Notes: generated from the sequence alone by a model not told the origin. Numbered from the stretch's first letter, positions 25,446-36,428 are shown. The stretch is DNA of 64,000 nucleotides from Propionicimonas sp. (GCA_013791955.1 VMSW01000007.1:868001-932000), one strand, 5' to 3'. Numbers and translations: made by a program.

Positions 25446-26843
25446 ATGGGAAAAACCCTGAGTGACAAGGTATGGGAGCAGCACGTCGTCCGTACAGCGG
25501 CGGGGGAACCCGATCTGCTTTACATCGATTTGCACCTGGTTCATGAGGTCACCAGCCCGCAGGCATTCGACGGCTTGCGCCTTGCCGGACGCCCGCTGCG
25601 GCGAACCGACCTGACCATGGCCACCGAGGATCACAACACCCCGACGCTGAACATCACTGCGCCGATCGCTGATCCAGTTTCCAAGCTACAGGTCGACACG
25701 CTGCGCGCCAACGCTGCTGAGTTCGGCGTCCGCATTCATTCCCTGGGTGATCTCGATCAGGGCGTGGTGCACATCATCGGCCCCCAGCTGGGGCTGACCC
25801 AGCCCGGTCTGACCGTGGTGTGTGGCGATTCGCACACGGCCACTCATGGCGCCTTCGGGGCGCTGGCCTTCGGCATCGGCACCTCCGAGGTCGAGCACGT
25901 GATGGCCACTCAGACGTTGCCGCAGGCTCGTCCAAAGACGATGGCGGTCAACATCAACGGCGAGTTGCCCACCGGGGTCACCGCCAAGGATGTGGTGTTG
26001 GCGCTGATCGCGAAGGTCGGCACCGGCGGCGGGCAGGGCTACATCGTTGAATATCGCGGCAGCACCATCGAGGCCATGTCGATGGAGGGTCGGATGACCA
26101 TCTGCAATATGAGCATCGAGTGGGGTGCCAAGGCCGGCATGATGGCGCCGGACGAGACCACTTTCGCCTACCTCAAGGGTCGTCCGCACGCGCCTGTTGG
26201 CGACGAATGGGACGCCGCCGTGGCGCACTGGCAGACGCTGTTCACTGACTCGGATGCGGTCTTTGACGCCGAGGTGAGCATCGATGCCACCCAGCTGACC
26301 CCCTTCGTCACCTGGGGCACCAACCCCGGCCAGGGCGTCCCGCTGAATGCGGTGGTGCCGACCCCGGCTGGTTTTGCTGACCCGGTCGAACAGGCTGCCG
26401 CCGAGCGTGCCCTGGAATACATGGGGCTGACCGCTGGCACCCCGATGCGCGAAATCAAGGTCGACACCGTCTTCCTGGGATCGTGCACCAACGGGCGCAT
26501 CGAAGATCTACGTGCTGCCGCCGACGTGCTCAAGGGTGCCAAGATCGCCGAAGGCGTGCGCATGCTGGTGGTTCCCGGTTCGGCGCGGGTTGGTGTACAG
26601 GCTGTGGAAGAGGGTCTGGACAAGGTCTTTATCGATTTTGGTGCCGAGTGGCGCGCTGCTGGCTGCTCGATGTGCCTGGGCATGAACCCCGACCAGCTGG
26701 CACCAGGGGAGCGCAGCGCTTCCACCTCGAACCGGAACTTCGAAGGTCGCCAGGGCAAGGGCGGACGTACCCACCTGGTGTCACCGCTGGTGGCCGCGGC
26801 CACCGCTATCCGCGGCACTCTGAGCTCCCCGGCCGACCTGTAA
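25446..26843 (+). CDS. leuC: 3-isopropylmalate dehydratase large subunit
   Basis: Isomerises 2- to 3-isopropylmalate together with LeuD, using a [4Fe-4S] cluster. 465 residues of the aconitase family. Signature blocks are [28 protein letters not shown] and [14 protein letters not shown], and the cluster cysteines include those in GSCTNGR and [11 protein letters not shown]. The ATG at 25446 has GGAGG 5 bases upstream, preferred over an upstream in-frame GTG. leuD follows after 10 bases, forming a leuCD operon controlled by the divergent IclR protein. Confidence 0.97.
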   Translation: MGKTLSDKVWEQHVVRTAAGEPDLLYIDLHLVHEVTSPQAFDGLRLAGRPLRRTDLTMATEDHNTPTLNITAPIADPVSKLQVDTLRANAAEFGVRIHSLGDLDQGVVHIIGPQLGLTQPGLTVVCGDSHTATHGAFGALAFGIGTSEVEHVMATQTLPQARPKTMAVNINGELPTGVTAKDVVLALIAKVGTGGGQGYIVEYRGSTIEAMSMEGRMTICNMSIEWGAKAGMMAPDETTFAYLKGRPHAPVGDEWDAAVAHWQTLFTDSDAVFDAEVSIDATQLTPFVTWGTNPGQGVPLNAVVPTPAGFADPVEQAAAERALEYMGLTAGTPMREIKVDTVFLGSCTNGRIEDLRAAADVLKGAKIAEGVRMLVVPGSARVGVQAVEEGLDKVFIDFGAEWRAAGCSMCLGMNPDQLAPGERSASTSNRNFEGRQGKGGRTHLVSPLVAAATAIRGTLSSPADL

Positions 26844-26853
26844 GGAAACTGAC

Positions 26854-27459
26854 ATGGACAAGTTCAGCTCACACACCGGCATCGCCGTCCCGCTGCGTCG
26901 CAGCAATGTCGACACCGACCAGATCATTCCTGCGGTCTATCTGAAGCGGGTCACCCGGACCGGCTTCGAAGACGGCCTGTTCGCCGCCTGGCGCAACGAT
27001 CCCGATTTCGTGCTCAACACCCCGGCCTATGCCGCCGGCTCGATCCTGATTCCCGGCCCCGAATTTGGCACCGGATCTTCGCGTGAGCACGCGGTTTGGG
27101 CGCTGCAGAACTACGGCTTCAAGGTGATCATCGGCTCTCGCTTTGGCGACATCTTCCGCGGCAACTCCGGCAAGGCTGGCCTGGTGGTCGCCCTGGTCGA
27201 GCAGTCGGTGGTCGAGCAGCTGTGGGCGCTAGCCGAAGAGACCCCCGGGGTGGAGTTCACCGTCGATCTGGCGACCAAGACCATCACCGCTGGCGAGCAG
27301 GTCTTTGAGTTCGCTATCGACGACTACACCCGGCATCGCCTGCTGGAAGGCCTGGACGATATCGGGGTCACCCTCACCCACGAAGCTGAGATTTCGGCGT
27401 TCGAAGCCACCCGTCCTAGCTGGCTACCCAAGACGCTGCCAGCCAAGGTCGCCAGCTAG
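26854..27459 (+). CDS. leuD: 3-isopropylmalate dehydratase small subunit
   Basis: The swivel-domain subunit of isopropylmalate isomerase, 201 residues, the usual length. It begins with [29 protein letters not shown] and carries the active-site [25 protein letters not shown] and [20 protein letters not shown] precedes the ATG. A short GC-rich hairpin follows. Confidence 0.97.
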   Translation: MDKFSSHTGIAVPLRRSNVDTDQIIPAVYLKRVTRTGFEDGLFAAWRNDPDFVLNTPAYAAGSILIPGPEFGTGSSREHAVWALQNYGFKVIIGSRFGDIFRGNSGKAGLVVALVEQSVVEQLWALAEETPGVEFTVDLATKTITAGEQVFEFAIDDYTRHRLLEGLDDIGVTLTHEAEISAFEATRPSWLPKTLPAKVAS

Positions 27460-27465
27460 TCGAAC

Positions 27466-27480
27466 GGCCCGCAGCGGGCC
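27466..27480 (+). terminator. short hairpin after leuD
   Basis: GGCCCG/CGGGCC with a 3-base loop and no T tract. It may only attenuate read-through into ddl. Confidence 0.3.
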
Positions 27481-27502
27481 CGAACCACTACCTGTTCGGC
27501 GC

Positions 27503-27508
27503 TAGGGT
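27503..27508 (+). promoter_or_regulatory. -10 hexamer of ddl-thiL
   Basis: TAGGGT 26 bases before the ddl ATG, leaving room for a short leader with the GGAGG site. Confidence 0.4.
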
Positions 27509-27534
27509 TGGGGCGGATCAACCCCGGAGGTCAG

Positions 27535-28650
27535 ATGTCGAACCAGCCCACCCGAACGCGGGTACTCCTCGTTTTCGGCGGTGCCAGCTCTGAGCACCAG
27601 ATCAGTTGCCTGACCGCTGGGGGCGTGGCCCGTGCGATCGATGGCGACCGTTTCGAAGTGGTCGGGGTTGGCATCACCCACGAAGGCGCCTGGGTGCGGA
27701 TTCCAGCTACCGAACTGGTCGGCTACGAAGTGATCGACGGACGCCTGCCCGAGGTGCCGGCAGATCGCCCGATGGCCATCCTGGTGCCTGGTGAGCGTCC
27801 GGTAGTGGCCACCCTTGACGGCGACCGGCTCCTCGACGTGGAGCCCTTCGATGTGGCGTTCGCGCTGCTGCATGGCCCCTTTGGCGAGGACGGCACCATT
27901 CAGGGCCTGTTCGAGATGGGCGGGGTGCGCTACGTCGGCTCCGGAGTGACCGCCAGCGCCATCGGCATGGACAAAGACCTGATGAAGCGCGCGATGGCCG
28001 CCGGTGGGCTGCCGGTGGGGCCGTGGGTGACTATCAACCCCACCGACTGGCTAACTGATCGGGCTGGCTGTCTGGCCCGCGCGGCGGAGCTGAAGCTGCC
28101 GGTGTTCGTCAAGCCGGCCCGTGGTGGCTCCAGCCTTGGCATCGTCAAGGTGGAGACGGCCGCCGCGATGGAGGCCGCCATTGCTGAGGCCCAGCGCTTC
28201 GACCCCAAGGTGGTGATCGAACAGGGCTTCACCGGCATTCGCGAAGTCGAAGTAGCCGTGCTCGGCGGGCACGATGGGGTGCCGCGGGCGTCATTGCCGG
28301 GCGAGATTCGGATGCACGATCCGAATGCCTTCTACGATTTCGACGCCAAGTATCTTCCGCAGAACCAGGTCAGTCTGGACGTGCCTGCCAACCTTGAGGA
28401 GGCCACCATCGCGGCAGTGCGCGAACTGGCCGCTCGCACCTTCACCGTGATGAATGCCGAAGGGCTGGCCCGCGTTGACCTCTTCCTGGCCGCGGACGGG
28501 CAGGCCTATGTGAACGAGCTGAACACGATGCCCGGGTTCACTCGCACCTCGATGTTCCCGATGATGTGGGCCGCCAGCGGGCTGGAATACCCCGACCTGA
28601 TTGCCACCCTGGTGGAGTTGGCCCTTAACCGGCCGCTGGGGCTGCGATGA
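27535..28650 (+). CDS. ddl: D-alanine--D-alanine ligase
   Basis: ATP-dependent synthesis of D-Ala-D-Ala for peptidoglycan precursors; 371 residues. N-terminal domain: VLLVFGGASSEHQISCLTAGGVA. ATP-grasp core: ASAIGMDKDLMKRAMAAGGLPVGPW, FVKPARGGSSLGIVKV, LPGEIRMHDPNAFYDFDAKY, and the metal/substrate loop VNELNTMPGFTRTSMFPMMW. The ATG at 27535 follows GGAGG by 4 bases. The stop overlaps the thiL start (ATGA). Confidence 0.96.
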   Translation: MSNQPTRTRVLLVFGGASSEHQISCLTAGGVARAIDGDRFEVVGVGITHEGAWVRIPATELVGYEVIDGRLPEVPADRPMAILVPGERPVVATLDGDRLLDVEPFDVAFALLHGPFGEDGTIQGLFEMGGVRYVGSGVTASAIGMDKDLMKRAMAAGGLPVGPWVTINPTDWLTDRAGCLARAAELKLPVFVKPARGGSSLGIVKVETAAAMEAAIAEAQRFDPKVVIEQGFTGIREVEVAVLGGHDGVPRASLPGEIRMHDPNAFYDFDAKYLPQNQVSLDVPANLEEATIAAVRELAARTFTVMNAEGLARVDLFLAADGQAYVNELNTMPGFTRTSMFPMMWAASGLEYPDLIATLVELALNRPLGLR

Positions 28651-29591
28651 GCGGATCGGCCGCCGAAGTCGGCGAGTTCGCGCTGATCGACCGGATCACC
28701 GCCGGCCTAGGTGCTGGCGGGCCAGTGCTGCTGGGTGTCGGCGATGATGCCGCGGTGTTGCGGCTGGTCGGCGACCTGGCCGTCTCGACCGACACCATGG
28801 TTGAGAACGTGCACTTTCGCCGCAACTGGTCTGGTCCCGATGACGTTGGCCGCAGAGCAGTGGGTGCCTGCGTTGCCGACGCTGAAGCGATGGGCGCCGT
28901 GCCGGTCGGCGTGGTGGTCAGTTTGGCCATGCCAACTGAAACGCCCACCGATTGGGTGGACGGCTTCGCGCGCGGCGTCCGAGCTGAGTGCGAAAAGGCT
29001 GGCGCCAAACTGGTCGGCGGCGATCTCACCGCGGCTTCGCTGATCGTGGTCACCGTCACCGTGCTGGCTGATCTGGGTGGGGTGGCGCCGGTTACCCGCA
29101 GCGGTGCCCGTCCCGGCGAGGTAGTGGCCTTTGTCGGCCGGCTCGGCTGGGCTGCTGCAGGGTTGGCCGTGCTGACCAGGGGATTCCGCTCGCCGGGCGC
29201 GGTAGTGGTGGCCCACCGGGTACCTGAAGTGCCCTACGGCGAGGGCCGGATCGCCGCCGAAGCTGGCGCTACCGCGATGATCGATGTTTCTGATGGTCTG
29301 CTCGCCGATCTCGGCCACGTCGCACAGGCGTCCGGGGTGTGCATTGAGCTGGACTCGGCGGCCTTCGAGATCGCCGAGCCGCAACAGGCGGTGGCGGCGG
29401 CCCTTGGTGGGGGAGACCCGTTGGGGTTCCAACTGACCGGTGGCGACGACCACGCCTTGGTGGCCACTTTCCCACCAGGCAAGGTGCCCGCCGGGTGGAC
29501 GCCGATCGGCAAAGTGGCGTCTGGGCAGCCGTCGGTCCTAGTGGACGGCGCTGTGCCAGCGGTGGATTCGGCGGGCTGGAAGCACTTCTGA
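28647..29591 (+). CDS. thiL: thiamine-monophosphate kinase
   Basis: ATP-dependent formation of thiamine diphosphate from thiamine monophosphate; 314 residues. The AIR-synthase-like fold is shown by VGEFALIDRITAGL, LLGVGDDAAVL, STDTMVENVHF, GACVADAEAMGAVP, KLVGGDLT and MIDVSDGLLADLGHVAQASGV. Its coupling to ddl by a 4-base overlap is common in actinomycetes, with no metabolic connection known. Confidence 0.94.
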   Translation: MSGSAAEVGEFALIDRITAGLGAGGPVLLGVGDDAAVLRLVGDLAVSTDTMVENVHFRRNWSGPDDVGRRAVGACVADAEAMGAVPVGVVVSLAMPTETPTDWVDGFARGVRAECEKAGAKLVGGDLTAASLIVVTVTVLADLGGVAPVTRSGARPGEVVAFVGRLGWAAAGLAVLTRGFRSPGAVVVAHRVPEVPYGEGRIAAEAGATAMIDVSDGLLADLGHVAQASGVCIELDSAAFEIAEPQQAVAAALGGGDPLGFQLTGGDDHALVATFPPGKVPAGWTPIGKVASGQPSVLVDGAVPAVDSAGWKHF

Positions 29592-29647
29592 TGGGCCAAC
29601 CTGAGCCCGTCCCGGCGTGGAAGCCTTGGGTTTTGGCCTCGGCTGGA

Positions 29648-29653
29648 TAGGTT
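29648..29653 (+). promoter_or_regulatory. -10 hexamer of ftsK (leaderless type)
   Basis: TAGGTT, 6 bases, ATG at 29660; no Shine-Dalgarno. Confidence 0.45.
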
Positions 29654-29659
29654 GGTCTC

Positions 29660-32077
29660 ATGGCGACCCGCGCGTCTTCCCCTTCGCGGAGCCGCACCTC
29701 TGCGTCTACGCGCTCTGGTGCCTCCAGGAGTTCCGGAAGTAAGAAGAGCACTTCAGCACGCAGCAAACAGCCCCAGCAGTCTGGGCTGTCGAAGCTGGTC
29801 TCCGGCATCGGCCGCGGTATCGCTGCCGGTTGGCGAGGGCTGGCAAGTGCGTGTGGCAACGGGATTCGCGCTATCGGCCCCTCGGTGAAAGATCTCGATC
29901 CCGAGAAGCGACATGACGGCTCCTCCTTGGCGTTGATGCTGTTCGCGCTGCTGGTGGCCGCTCAGTTCTGGTTTGGTTTGCCGGCCCCGGTCGGTACCTG
30001 GATTGCCATCGGCGTCACCACGGTGGTCGGAGTGTTCGCCTACGCGGTACCAGTGGCTGCGGTGGCGATGGCTTGGCGCACCTTCCGTCACCCGGAGCGC
30101 CACGGCAGCGCCGGACGCCAGGTGGTGGGCTGGGCGGCCGCGCTTTTCGGCACTCTCGGCGTGATTCACATCGCCCGCGGTTTCCCGCCGGGCAATCAGC
30201 CAGCTTTGGTACGTGAGGCTGGTGGGTTCCTAGGCTTCCTGTCTTCTTCGATGCTGATGCAGCCGCTGGGCTCCGGTTTAGCCCTGACCGCGCTGCTGAT
30301 CGTCGCGCTCATTGGTGCACTGGTGATCGTGGGCATTCCCCTGAACGAAATAGGCGGCCACATCGCTGCGCTGGCCGGCAGACTGCGTCGTCCGCCGAAG
30401 CCCGAAATCGAGTACGGCATCAGTCATCGCGCCTATGACACCCCCTTGGTTGCAGAGGACGACGACCTCGAGGACCCGGACGCTGAGCAGACGGTGGCGT
30501 TGGTCGACCGGCCACGTCCTGGTGCCCGAAAGAAGCCGATTGAGCCAGCGTTGGTCGCCCCGGAGATTTCTTCGGCACCGCTGCGGGCCGAGCAGCCCGC
30601 GCTTAGTGGCGATGTCGTCTACGAACTGCCTGATCCGGCGATTCTGAAGCCGGGCAGCGTGCCGAAAGCGCGCACCGTAGCCAGTGACCAGGTGGTCGGC
30701 AGTCTCACGCAGGTGCTCAAGCAGTTCGAGATCGACGCCACCGTCACCGGCTACACCCGCGGACCAACGGTGACCCGCTACGAAGTCGAGCTGGGCAATG
30801 CGGTGAAGGTTGAGAAGGTCACGGCGCTGGCCAAGAACATCGCCTACGCGGTGGCCTCGGCCGATGTGCGCATCCTGAGCCCGATTCCGGGCAAGTCGGC
30901 GATCGGCATTGAGATTCCCAACGCTGACAAGGAGATCGTCTCCCTCGGCGATGTGCTGCGCTCCAATCGGGCCCGCAACGACCACCACCCGATGACGGTT
31001 GGGCTGGGCAAGGATGTCGAGGGCGGCTACGTGGTGGCCAACCTGTGCAAGATGCCCCACCTGCTGGTGGCCGGCGCCACTGGTTCGGGCAAGTCGAGCT
31101 TCGTGAACTCGATGATCACCTCGATCATGATGCGCTCCACGCCTGAGGAGGTGCGGATGCTGCTGGTCGATCCCAAGCGGGTCGAGCTGACCCACTACGA
31201 AGGCATCCCGCACCTGGTCACACCGATCATCACCAACGCCAAGAAGGCCGCAGAAGCCCTGCAATGGGTGGTGCGGGAGATGGACGCCCGCTACGACGAT
31301 CTGGCCGCTTTCGGGTTCCGCCACGTCGACGACTTCAACAAGGCCGTGCGAGGTGGTCAGGTGAAGCTGCCGCCGGGTTCGGAGCGGATTCTGGCTCCCT
31401 ACCCCTACCTGCTGGTGATCGTCGACGAGCTTTCCGACCTGATGATGGTCGCGCCGCGCGATGTGGAGGATTCGATCGTTCGGATCACCCAGTTGGCGCG
31501 CGCCGCCGGCATCCACTTGGTGCTGGCCACCCAGCGTCCGTCCACTGATGTGGTTACTGGCCTGATCAAGGCCAATGTGCCGTCCCGGTTGGCCTTCGCC
31601 ACCAGTTCGATGACCGATTCACGAGTCATTCTCGACACGCCAGGCGCGGAGAAGCTGGTCGGCCAGGGCGACGCGCTCTTCCTGCCGATGGGCCAATCCA
31701 AGCCGCTGCGCGTCCAGGGCGCGTGGGTGACTGAGTCCGAGATCCGCGCCGTGGTGAAGAAGGTCAGCGAACAGCTCGCCCCGCAATACCGCGAGGACGT
31801 GGCCGTGCCAGCGGAATCGAGCCGTGCCGTTGCCGAAGATATTGGCGACGATCTGGAACTGGTGCTCGAAGCCGCCCACTTGGTGGTGAACCTGCAGCTT
31901 GGATCCACCTCGATGCTGCAGCGCAAGCTGCGGGTCGGCTTCGCCAAAGGCGGGCGCCTGATGGACATTCTTGAAACCAGGGGAGTGGTCGGGCCTTCGG
32001 AGGGTTCGAAGCCGCGCGAGGTGCTGGTCAAGCCTGACGACCTCGATGACGTCTTGGCGGCGCTGCGCGAAGGCTGA
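29660..32077 (+). CDS. ftsK: DNA translocase FtsK/SpoIIIE
   Basis: Septum-located double-stranded DNA pump for chromosome segregation; 805 residues. The first 50 residues are a Ser/Arg-rich basic tail. Four membrane helices follow (about 90-235), then a short acidic linker and the alpha/beta motor. Walker A is [10 protein letters not shown] near residue 475 and Walker B is [12 protein letters not shown]. The C-terminal gamma winged helix (about 740-790) contains [25 protein letters not shown], used to read KOPS sequences. The linker is short compared with E. coli FtsK, as is usual in actinomycetes. Confidence 0.96.
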   Translation: MATRASSPSRSRTSASTRSGASRSSGSKKSTSARSKQPQQSGLSKLVSGIGRGIAAGWRGLASACGNGIRAIGPSVKDLDPEKRHDGSSLALMLFALLVAAQFWFGLPAPVGTWIAIGVTTVVGVFAYAVPVAAVAMAWRTFRHPERHGSAGRQVVGWAAALFGTLGVIHIARGFPPGNQPALVREAGGFLGFLSSSMLMQPLGSGLALTALLIVALIGALVIVGIPLNEIGGHIAALAGRLRRPPKPEIEYGISHRAYDTPLVAEDDDLEDPDAEQTVALVDRPRPGARKKPIEPALVAPEISSAPLRAEQPALSGDVVYELPDPAILKPGSVPKARTVASDQVVGSLTQVLKQFEIDATVTGYTRGPTVTRYEVELGNAVKVEKVTALAKNIAYAVASADVRILSPIPGKSAIGIEIPNADKEIVSLGDVLRSNRARNDHHPMTVGLGKDVEGGYVVANLCKMPHLLVAGATGSGKSSFVNSMITSIMMRSTPEEVRMLLVDPKRVELTHYEGIPHLVTPIITNAKKAAEALQWVVREMDARYDDLAAFGFRHVDDFNKAVRGGQVKLPPGSERILAPYPYLLVIVDELSDLMMVAPRDVEDSIVRITQLARAAGIHLVLATQRPSTDVVTGLIKANVPSRLAFATSSMTDSRVILDTPGAEKLVGQGDALFLPMGQSKPLRVQGAWVTESEIRAVVKKVSEQLAPQYREDVAVPAESSRAVAEDIGDDLELVLEAAHLVVNLQLGSTSMLQRKLRVGFAKGGRLMDILETRGVVGPSEGSKPREVLVKPDDLDDVLAALREG

Positions 32078-32085
32078 GCTGCAGG

Positions 32086-32091
32086 TAGCCT
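32086..32091 (+). promoter_or_regulatory. -10 hexamer of rimO (leaderless type)
   Basis: TAGCCT, 6 bases, GTG at 32098. It lies in the 20 bases after the ftsK stop. Confidence 0.45.
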
Positions 32092-32097
32092 GAGCCG

Positions 32098-33537
32098 GTG
32101 ATTGAGCAAGGCGCGGCCGTCGGAGTCCATCTAATCAGCCTCGGCTGTGCCCGCAACGAAGTCGATTCTGAAGAGTTGGCTGGCCGCCTTGCCGCCGACG
32201 GCTTCGAGCTCGTTGACGATCCACAGGCCGCTGCCGCGATTGTGGTGAACACCTGTGGGTTCATCGATGCGGCCAAGAAGGACTCAGTCGACACTCTGCT
32301 CGCCGCGGCCGACCATAAGGGCAGCGGTGCCACCAAGGCGGTGATCGCGGTCGGTTGCCTAGCCGAGCGCTATGGCGCCGAGCTGGCTGAGGCCCTGCCC
32401 GAAGCTGACGCAGTACTCGGCTTTGACGACTACCCCGACATTGGCGCCCGCCTTACCGCGATCCTGGCCGGGGATCGGCCCAAATCACATCAGCGCCGCG
32501 ATCGCCGGACGCTACTGCCGCTGGCACCGGCGGCCCGGCGGGCGGGCGCCTCAGGTCTTTCGGTGCCCGGGCATGCGGATTTGCCGGTCGGTGTAGCACC
32601 GCTGGGTGGCCCCAGGGTGTTGCGGCAGCGGTTGGACGCCGGTCCAAGCGCACCGTTGAAGATCGCTTCTGGTTGCGATCGTCGCTGTGCGTTCTGCGCC
32701 ATTCCGAGTTTTCGCGGCTCTTACTTGTCGCGTCCAGTGGCTGAAGTGGTGAACGAGGCGCGCTGGCTGGTGTCCAGTGGTGTGCGTGAAGTCGTCCTGG
32801 TTAGCGAGAACTCCACCGGCTATGGCCGCGATCTCGGGACCAACCTGGAAACCCTGATCGCCGAGTTGTCTGGAGTGGACGGCTTGGACTGGATTCGAGT
32901 CAGCTACCTGCAGCCGGCCGAGATCCACAGCTCATTGCTACATTCGATGCTTACGCTGCCCAACGTGGTGCCGTACTTCGATCTGCCCTTCCAGCATGCC
33001 GCTGAGCCGCTGCTGCGCCGGATGCGACGCTTCGGTAATCCCGAGTCGTTCCTCGACCTACTCGCGCGCATTCGTGCCGACCGGCCCGAGGCCGGGATCC
33101 GCAGCAACGTGATCCTTGGCTTCCCTGGTGAGACCGAGGAGATGGTCAACGAACTGGCCGACTTCCTGGCCGCCGCCGAAATGGACGCGGTCGGAGTGTT
33201 CGGCTACTCCGATGAAGAGGGCACCGAGGGGGAGCGGTTGCGTCCGAAAGTCGCTGAGGAGGTAATCGCAGACAGAGTGGATCGCATCGCGAGCCTGGTG
33301 GAGACGGTCTCGGCTGAGCGGGCCCAAGCTCGCATCGGTTCGCGGGTGCAAGTACTGGTTGAGGCGGTCGGCGAGACCGGCGAGGTCGTCGGTCGCGCCG
33401 CCCATCAGGGGCCGGAGACCGATGGGCAGACCACTTTGCGGCCAACCGCAGCGAGCGTAGGAGTTGGCAGCCTGGTTTGGAGTATCGTCAGCGAGGCGGA
33501 CGGGGTGGACCTGATCGCCGAGTTGGAGAACCAATGA
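32098..33537 (+). CDS. rimO: ribosomal protein uS12 methylthiotransferase
   Basis: Radical-SAM enzyme adding a methylthio group to an aspartate of ribosomal protein S12; 479 residues. The N-terminal MTTase domain has its three cluster cysteines in [22 protein letters not shown] and AVGCLAERY. The radical SAM cysteines are CDRRCAFC near residue 197. A TRAM domain occupies the last 65 residues. A Pro/Arg-rich insertion (about residues 125-175) lies between the domains, longer than in E. coli RimO. The GTG start has a leaderless-type -10. It overlaps pgsA by 4 bases. Confidence 0.94.
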   Translation: MIEQGAAVGVHLISLGCARNEVDSEELAGRLAADGFELVDDPQAAAAIVVNTCGFIDAAKKDSVDTLLAAADHKGSGATKAVIAVGCLAERYGAELAEALPEADAVLGFDDYPDIGARLTAILAGDRPKSHQRRDRRTLLPLAPAARRAGASGLSVPGHADLPVGVAPLGGPRVLRQRLDAGPSAPLKIASGCDRRCAFCAIPSFRGSYLSRPVAEVVNEARWLVSSGVREVVLVSENSTGYGRDLGTNLETLIAELSGVDGLDWIRVSYLQPAEIHSSLLHSMLTLPNVVPYFDLPFQHAAEPLLRRMRRFGNPESFLDLLARIRADRPEAGIRSNVILGFPGETEEMVNELADFLAAAEMDAVGVFGYSDEEGTEGERLRPKVAEEVIADRVDRIASLVETVSAERAQARIGSRVQVLVEAVGETGEVVGRAAHQGPETDGQTTLRPTAASVGVGSLVWSIVSEADGVDLIAELENQ

Positions 33538-34148
33538 GCCAGGACATCCCGCCGGTGAAGCCGCCAATTCCAGCCCAATTGCCCAACGCCCTCACCGTGC
33601 TGCGGCTGGTGCTGGTGCCGGTCTTCGTGGTGCTGATGTTCGTGGAGCCTGGAGTGGGCTTCGGCTGGCGGCTGGCTGGCACGGCCGCCTTCGGGCTGGC
33701 CATCCTCACCGACTACTTCGATGGCATGTTGGCTCGCAAATACGGCTTGGTCAGCGATTTCGGCAAGATCTGGGATCCGATCGCTGACAAGGCGCTCACC
33801 GGCGCAGCGTTCATCGTGCTGAGCGTTTTCGGTGAGCTGCCCTGGTGGATCACCGTCCTGATCCTGGCTCGCGAATGGGGCATCACCTGGATGCGGGTAG
33901 TGATGCTGAAGTACGCGGTGATGGCTGCCGCCCCGGCCGGAAAACTCAAGACGGTCACCCAGGCGATTGCCCTGCTGATCTTCCTGCCCTACCCGATCGG
34001 GCAGGCGGCACCGTTCTGGTTCTGGCTGGGGTGGCTGGTGATGGGGGCTGCCTTCGCGCTGACCGTGATCACCGGCGTGATGTACGTCTTCGACGCGTTG
34101 CGGTTGCGCCGTCAAAGCAACGCGGAACCGAAGTCGGATGCCTCCTGA
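33534..34148 (+). CDS. pgsA: CDP-diacylglycerol--glycerol-3-phosphate 3-phosphatidyltransferase
   Basis: Membrane enzyme making phosphatidylglycerophosphate; 204 residues with about five helices. The CDP-alcohol phosphotransferase signature DG-x2-AR-x8-G-x3-D-x3-D is complete, from [10 protein letters not shown] to KIWDPIAD, near residues 64-86. The ATG at 33534 overlaps the rimO stop (ATGA), and pncC starts 11 bases before its own stop, so rimO-pgsA-pncC is one translation-coupled operon. The exact acceptor (glycerol phosphate rather than inositol phosphate) is judged from position and family resemblance. Confidence 0.92.
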   Translation: MSQDIPPVKPPIPAQLPNALTVLRLVLVPVFVVLMFVEPGVGFGWRLAGTAAFGLAILTDYFDGMLARKYGLVSDFGKIWDPIADKALTGAAFIVLSVFGELPWWITVLILAREWGITWMRVVMLKYAVMAAAPAGKLKTVTQAIALLIFLPYPIGQAAPFWFWLGWLVMGAAFALTVITGVMYVFDALRLRRQSNAEPKSDAS

Positions 34149-34632
34149 GCCACTGGCCGAACGGGTAGTCGCGGCGCTGATCACCGCCGAGCAAACCCTG
34201 GCTACGGCCGAATCGCTCACCGGTGGCCTGATCGGTGCGGCCCTCACTGCGGTGCCGGGCGCATCGAAGGCCTATCTGGGCGGGCTGATCACCTACGCCA
34301 GCGAGCTGAAGGCAAGCCTGGCCGGCGTTGAGGCTGAGGTGTTGGGCGTCCACGGAGCCGTTTCGAGCCAGGCCGCCGAGGAGATGGCCGTTGGGGCCCG
34401 ACGCTTGACTGGCGCCGATTGGGCGATCGCGGTCACCGGTGTGGCTGGCCCCGACCCTCAGGACGGGCACCTGCCCGGTGAGGTATGGCTGGGTCTTGCT
34501 GGGCCGGACGGAGGCTGCGCTGCTAGCAGAATTGACCTGGTCGGCTCCCGTGACCAGATCCGGGCAGGTACCGTTACCGCTGCGCTAGCGGGCCTGCTGG
34601 CAAGGCTGGAGGCGGCCTCTACCAATGGTTGA
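34138..34632 (+). CDS. pncC: CinA-type nicotinamide-nucleotide amidohydrolase
   Basis: A 164-residue single-domain CinA C-terminal protein (PncC/YgaD type), which deamidates NMN to nicotinate mononucleotide in pyridine nucleotide recycling. Motifs: ATAESLTGGLIGAALTAVPGASKAYLGGLITYA and AIAVTGVAGPDPQDGHLPGEVWLGLA. The N-terminal MoCF domain of full-length CinA is absent. Just upstream of clgR and recA, the typical actinomycete location. Confidence 0.93.
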   Translation: MPPEPLAERVVAALITAEQTLATAESLTGGLIGAALTAVPGASKAYLGGLITYASELKASLAGVEAEVLGVHGAVSSQAAEEMAVGARRLTGADWAIAVTGVAGPDPQDGHLPGEVWLGLAGPDGGCAASRIDLVGSRDQIRAGTVTAALAGLLARLEAASTNG

Positions 34633-34694
34633 GGAACAATCTGGCGTCCGCGTGGCGTTGTTGAACTAAGACCAGAACCACAGCAAGGGGCAGG

Positions 34695-34700
34695 TAGAGT
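34695..34700 (+). promoter_or_regulatory. -10 hexamer of clgR (leaderless type)
   Basis: TAGAGT, 6 bases, ATG at 34707. Confidence 0.5.
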
Positions 34701-34706
34701 CGAGTC

Positions 34707-35015
34707 ATGGTTACCGAAGTGCACACCCGGCCGGTGATCCTGAGGGAGATCCTCGGTGAGTCACTGCGTGAGTTGCGCACGTCCGAAAACCTGACCTTGC
34801 GCGAGGTCTCTGGACGGGCCCAGGTGAGCCTCGGCTACCTGTCGGAGATTGAACGCGGCCAGAAGGAAGCCTCCTCGGAGCTGTTGAACGCCATTTGCGG
34901 GGCTCTCGGAGTGCCACTTTCCAGTGTGCTGCGTCAGGTTTCAGATCGCATCGATTCGCTGCGCACCGCCCAGGTGACCCAGTTGCCGCTGCGCCCCCGC
35001 GTTCAGGCTGCCTGA
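34707..35015 (+). CDS. clgR: ClgR-like XRE family transcriptional activator
   Basis: A 102-residue DNA-binding protein. [59 protein letters not shown] (residues 12-68). In Corynebacterium, Mycobacterium and Streptomyces ClgR in the same genomic place activates clp protease, recA and stress genes and is itself degraded by Clp. The C-terminus ends in Ala-Ala, consistent with Clp recognition (inference). DUF3046 follows after 6 bases. Confidence 0.9.
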   Translation: MVTEVHTRPVILREILGESLRELRTSENLTLREVSGRAQVSLGYLSEIERGQKEASSELLNAICGALGVPLSSVLRQVSDRIDSLRTAQVTQLPLRPRVQAA

Positions 35016-35021
35016 ATCGCG

Positions 35022-35216
35022 ATGCGCGAGGCCGAACTTCGCGCCCGACTGGATAAGCACCTCACCTATCCGTACTCGTTGTTGTGGGCCCAGACCTACG
35101 TGATCGGCGCGTTGGGACAACGCACCGTCGAAGAAGCGCTCGCTGCTGGCCTCCCGTGCAAGCAGATCTGGCGTTGTGCCTGGGCCGAGTTGGAGTTGGC
35201 CGAAACTCATCGGTGA
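35022..35216 (+). CDS. DUF3046 family small protein
   Basis: A 64-residue protein of the actinobacterial DUF3046 family, recognised by DKHLTYPYSLLWAQTYVIGALGQRTVEEALAAG and the ending KQIWRCAWAELELAE. The family almost always sits between clgR and recA. Function unknown; the synteny suggests a link to recA or ClgR, but no catalytic motif is seen. Confidence 0.85.
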   Translation: MREAELRARLDKHLTYPYSLLWAQTYVIGALGQRTVEEALAAGLPCKQIWRCAWAELELAETHR

Positions 35217-35240
35217 TGGCTTACGGCGTGTCGCTGCATA

Positions 35241-35256
35241 TCGAACACCTGTTCGC
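35241..35256 (+). promoter_or_regulatory. LexA (SOS) box of recA
   Basis: TCGAACACCTGTTCGC matches the actinomycete SOS consensus TCGAAC-N4-GTTCGA at 11 of the 12 fixed bases (last base C). It fills the spacer just upstream of the recA -10, so LexA binding would block RNA polymerase. Confidence 0.85.
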
Positions 35257-35257
35257 C

Positions 35258-35263
35258 TAGGCT
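35258..35263 (+). promoter_or_regulatory. -10 hexamer of recA
   Basis: TAGGCT one base after the LexA box and 114 bases before the recA ATG. Confidence 0.45.
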
Positions 35264-35377
35264 TGCCTGCATCGACGCTCCAGCCCAGTTATGCACAGCC
35301 GGGAAGTCCGCCTGAACGATTGTCAGAGGCGCTACCTAAGGTGAGGGTGAAGAAGCAGAACGGGAAAGGAAACCAGC

Positions 35378-36424
35378 ATGGCGGTGGCAGATCGGGAGAA
35401 GGCGCTGGCAGCAGCGCTAGCCCAGATTGAGAAGGCTCACGGCAAGGGATCAGTGATGCGGCTGGGGGATGAGACCCGCCTGCCGATCGAGGTGATTCCG
35501 ACCGGGTCGATCGCTTTGGACGTCGCCCTCGGTATCGGCGGCCTGCCACGCGGTCGCGTGGTGGAGATCTACGGCCCGGAGTCCTCTGGTAAGACCACCG
35601 TGGCGTTGCACGCGATCGCCAGTGCCCAGGCGATGGGCGGCATCTGTGCGTTCATTGACGCCGAGCATGCGCTGGATCCCGACTACGCCTCCAAGTTGGG
35701 CGTTGACACCGATGCGCTGCTGGTGAGCCAGCCCGACAACGGCGAGCAGGCGCTCGAAATCGCCGACACCCTGGTGCGCTCCGGCGCGCTGGCACTGATC
35801 GTGATCGACTCTGTCGCCGCGTTGACCCCGCGGGCTGAGATCGAGGGCGAGATGGGCGATTCGCATGTGGGGCTTCAGGCGCGACTGATGAGCCAGGCCC
35901 TACGCAAGATGACCGGAGCGTTGTCCAATGCCAACACCACGGCCATCTTCATCAACCAGCTGCGCGAGAAGATCGGCGTTATGTTCGGCTCCCCGGAGAC
36001 CACCACGGGTGGGCGGGCGCTGAAGTTCTACTCCTCGGTGCGCCTTGATGTGCGCCGCATTGAGACCTTGAAGGACGGTGCCGAGATGGTGGGCAACCGG
36101 ACGCGGGTGAAGGTCGCGAAGAACAAGGTGGCCCCGCCGTTCAAGCAGGCCGAGTTCGACATCATTTACGGTCAGGGCATCAGCCGTGAAGGCAGCCTGA
36201 TCGACCTGGGTGTGGATTGCGGCATCATCCGCAAAGCCGGTGCGTGGTTCACCTATGAGGCTGACCAGTTGGGCCAGGGCAAGGAAAATGCTCGCACCTT
36301 CCTGAAGAACAATCCTGCGGTCGCCGACGAGATCGAAAAGCGCATCCTCACCCAGATGGGCATCGGTGAGTATGCCGCAGTGCCTGAGGGCATCAACCCG
36401 GTTACCGGCGAGGTGGAGTTCTGA
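35378..36424 (+). CDS. recA: recombinase RecA
   Basis: Homologous recombination ATPase and LexA co-protease; 348 residues, no intein. Walker [10 protein letters not shown] at residues 66-74, Walker [20 protein letters not shown], and the DNA-binding loop signature [36 protein letters not shown] lies 5 bases before the ATG. recX follows after 4 bases in the same transcript. A LexA box sits in its promoter. Confidence 0.99.
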   Translation: MAVADREKALAAALAQIEKAHGKGSVMRLGDETRLPIEVIPTGSIALDVALGIGGLPRGRVVEIYGPESSGKTTVALHAIASAQAMGGICAFIDAEHALDPDYASKLGVDTDALLVSQPDNGEQALEIADTLVRSGALALIVIDSVAALTPRAEIEGEMGDSHVGLQARLMSQALRKMTGALSNANTTAIFINQLREKIGVMFGSPETTTGGRALKFYSSVRLDVRRIETLKDGAEMVGNRTRVKVAKNKVAPPFKQAEFDIIYGQGISREGSLIDLGVDCGIIRKAGAWFTYEADQLGQGKENARTFLKNNPAVADEIEKRILTQMGIGEYAAVPEGINPVTGEVEF

Positions 36425-36428
36425 GGCT

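Noticed and set aside
30278..31516. 412-codon open frame on the minus strand
   Set aside because: Antisense to ftsK; composition rich in His, Gln and Arg typical of shadow frames.
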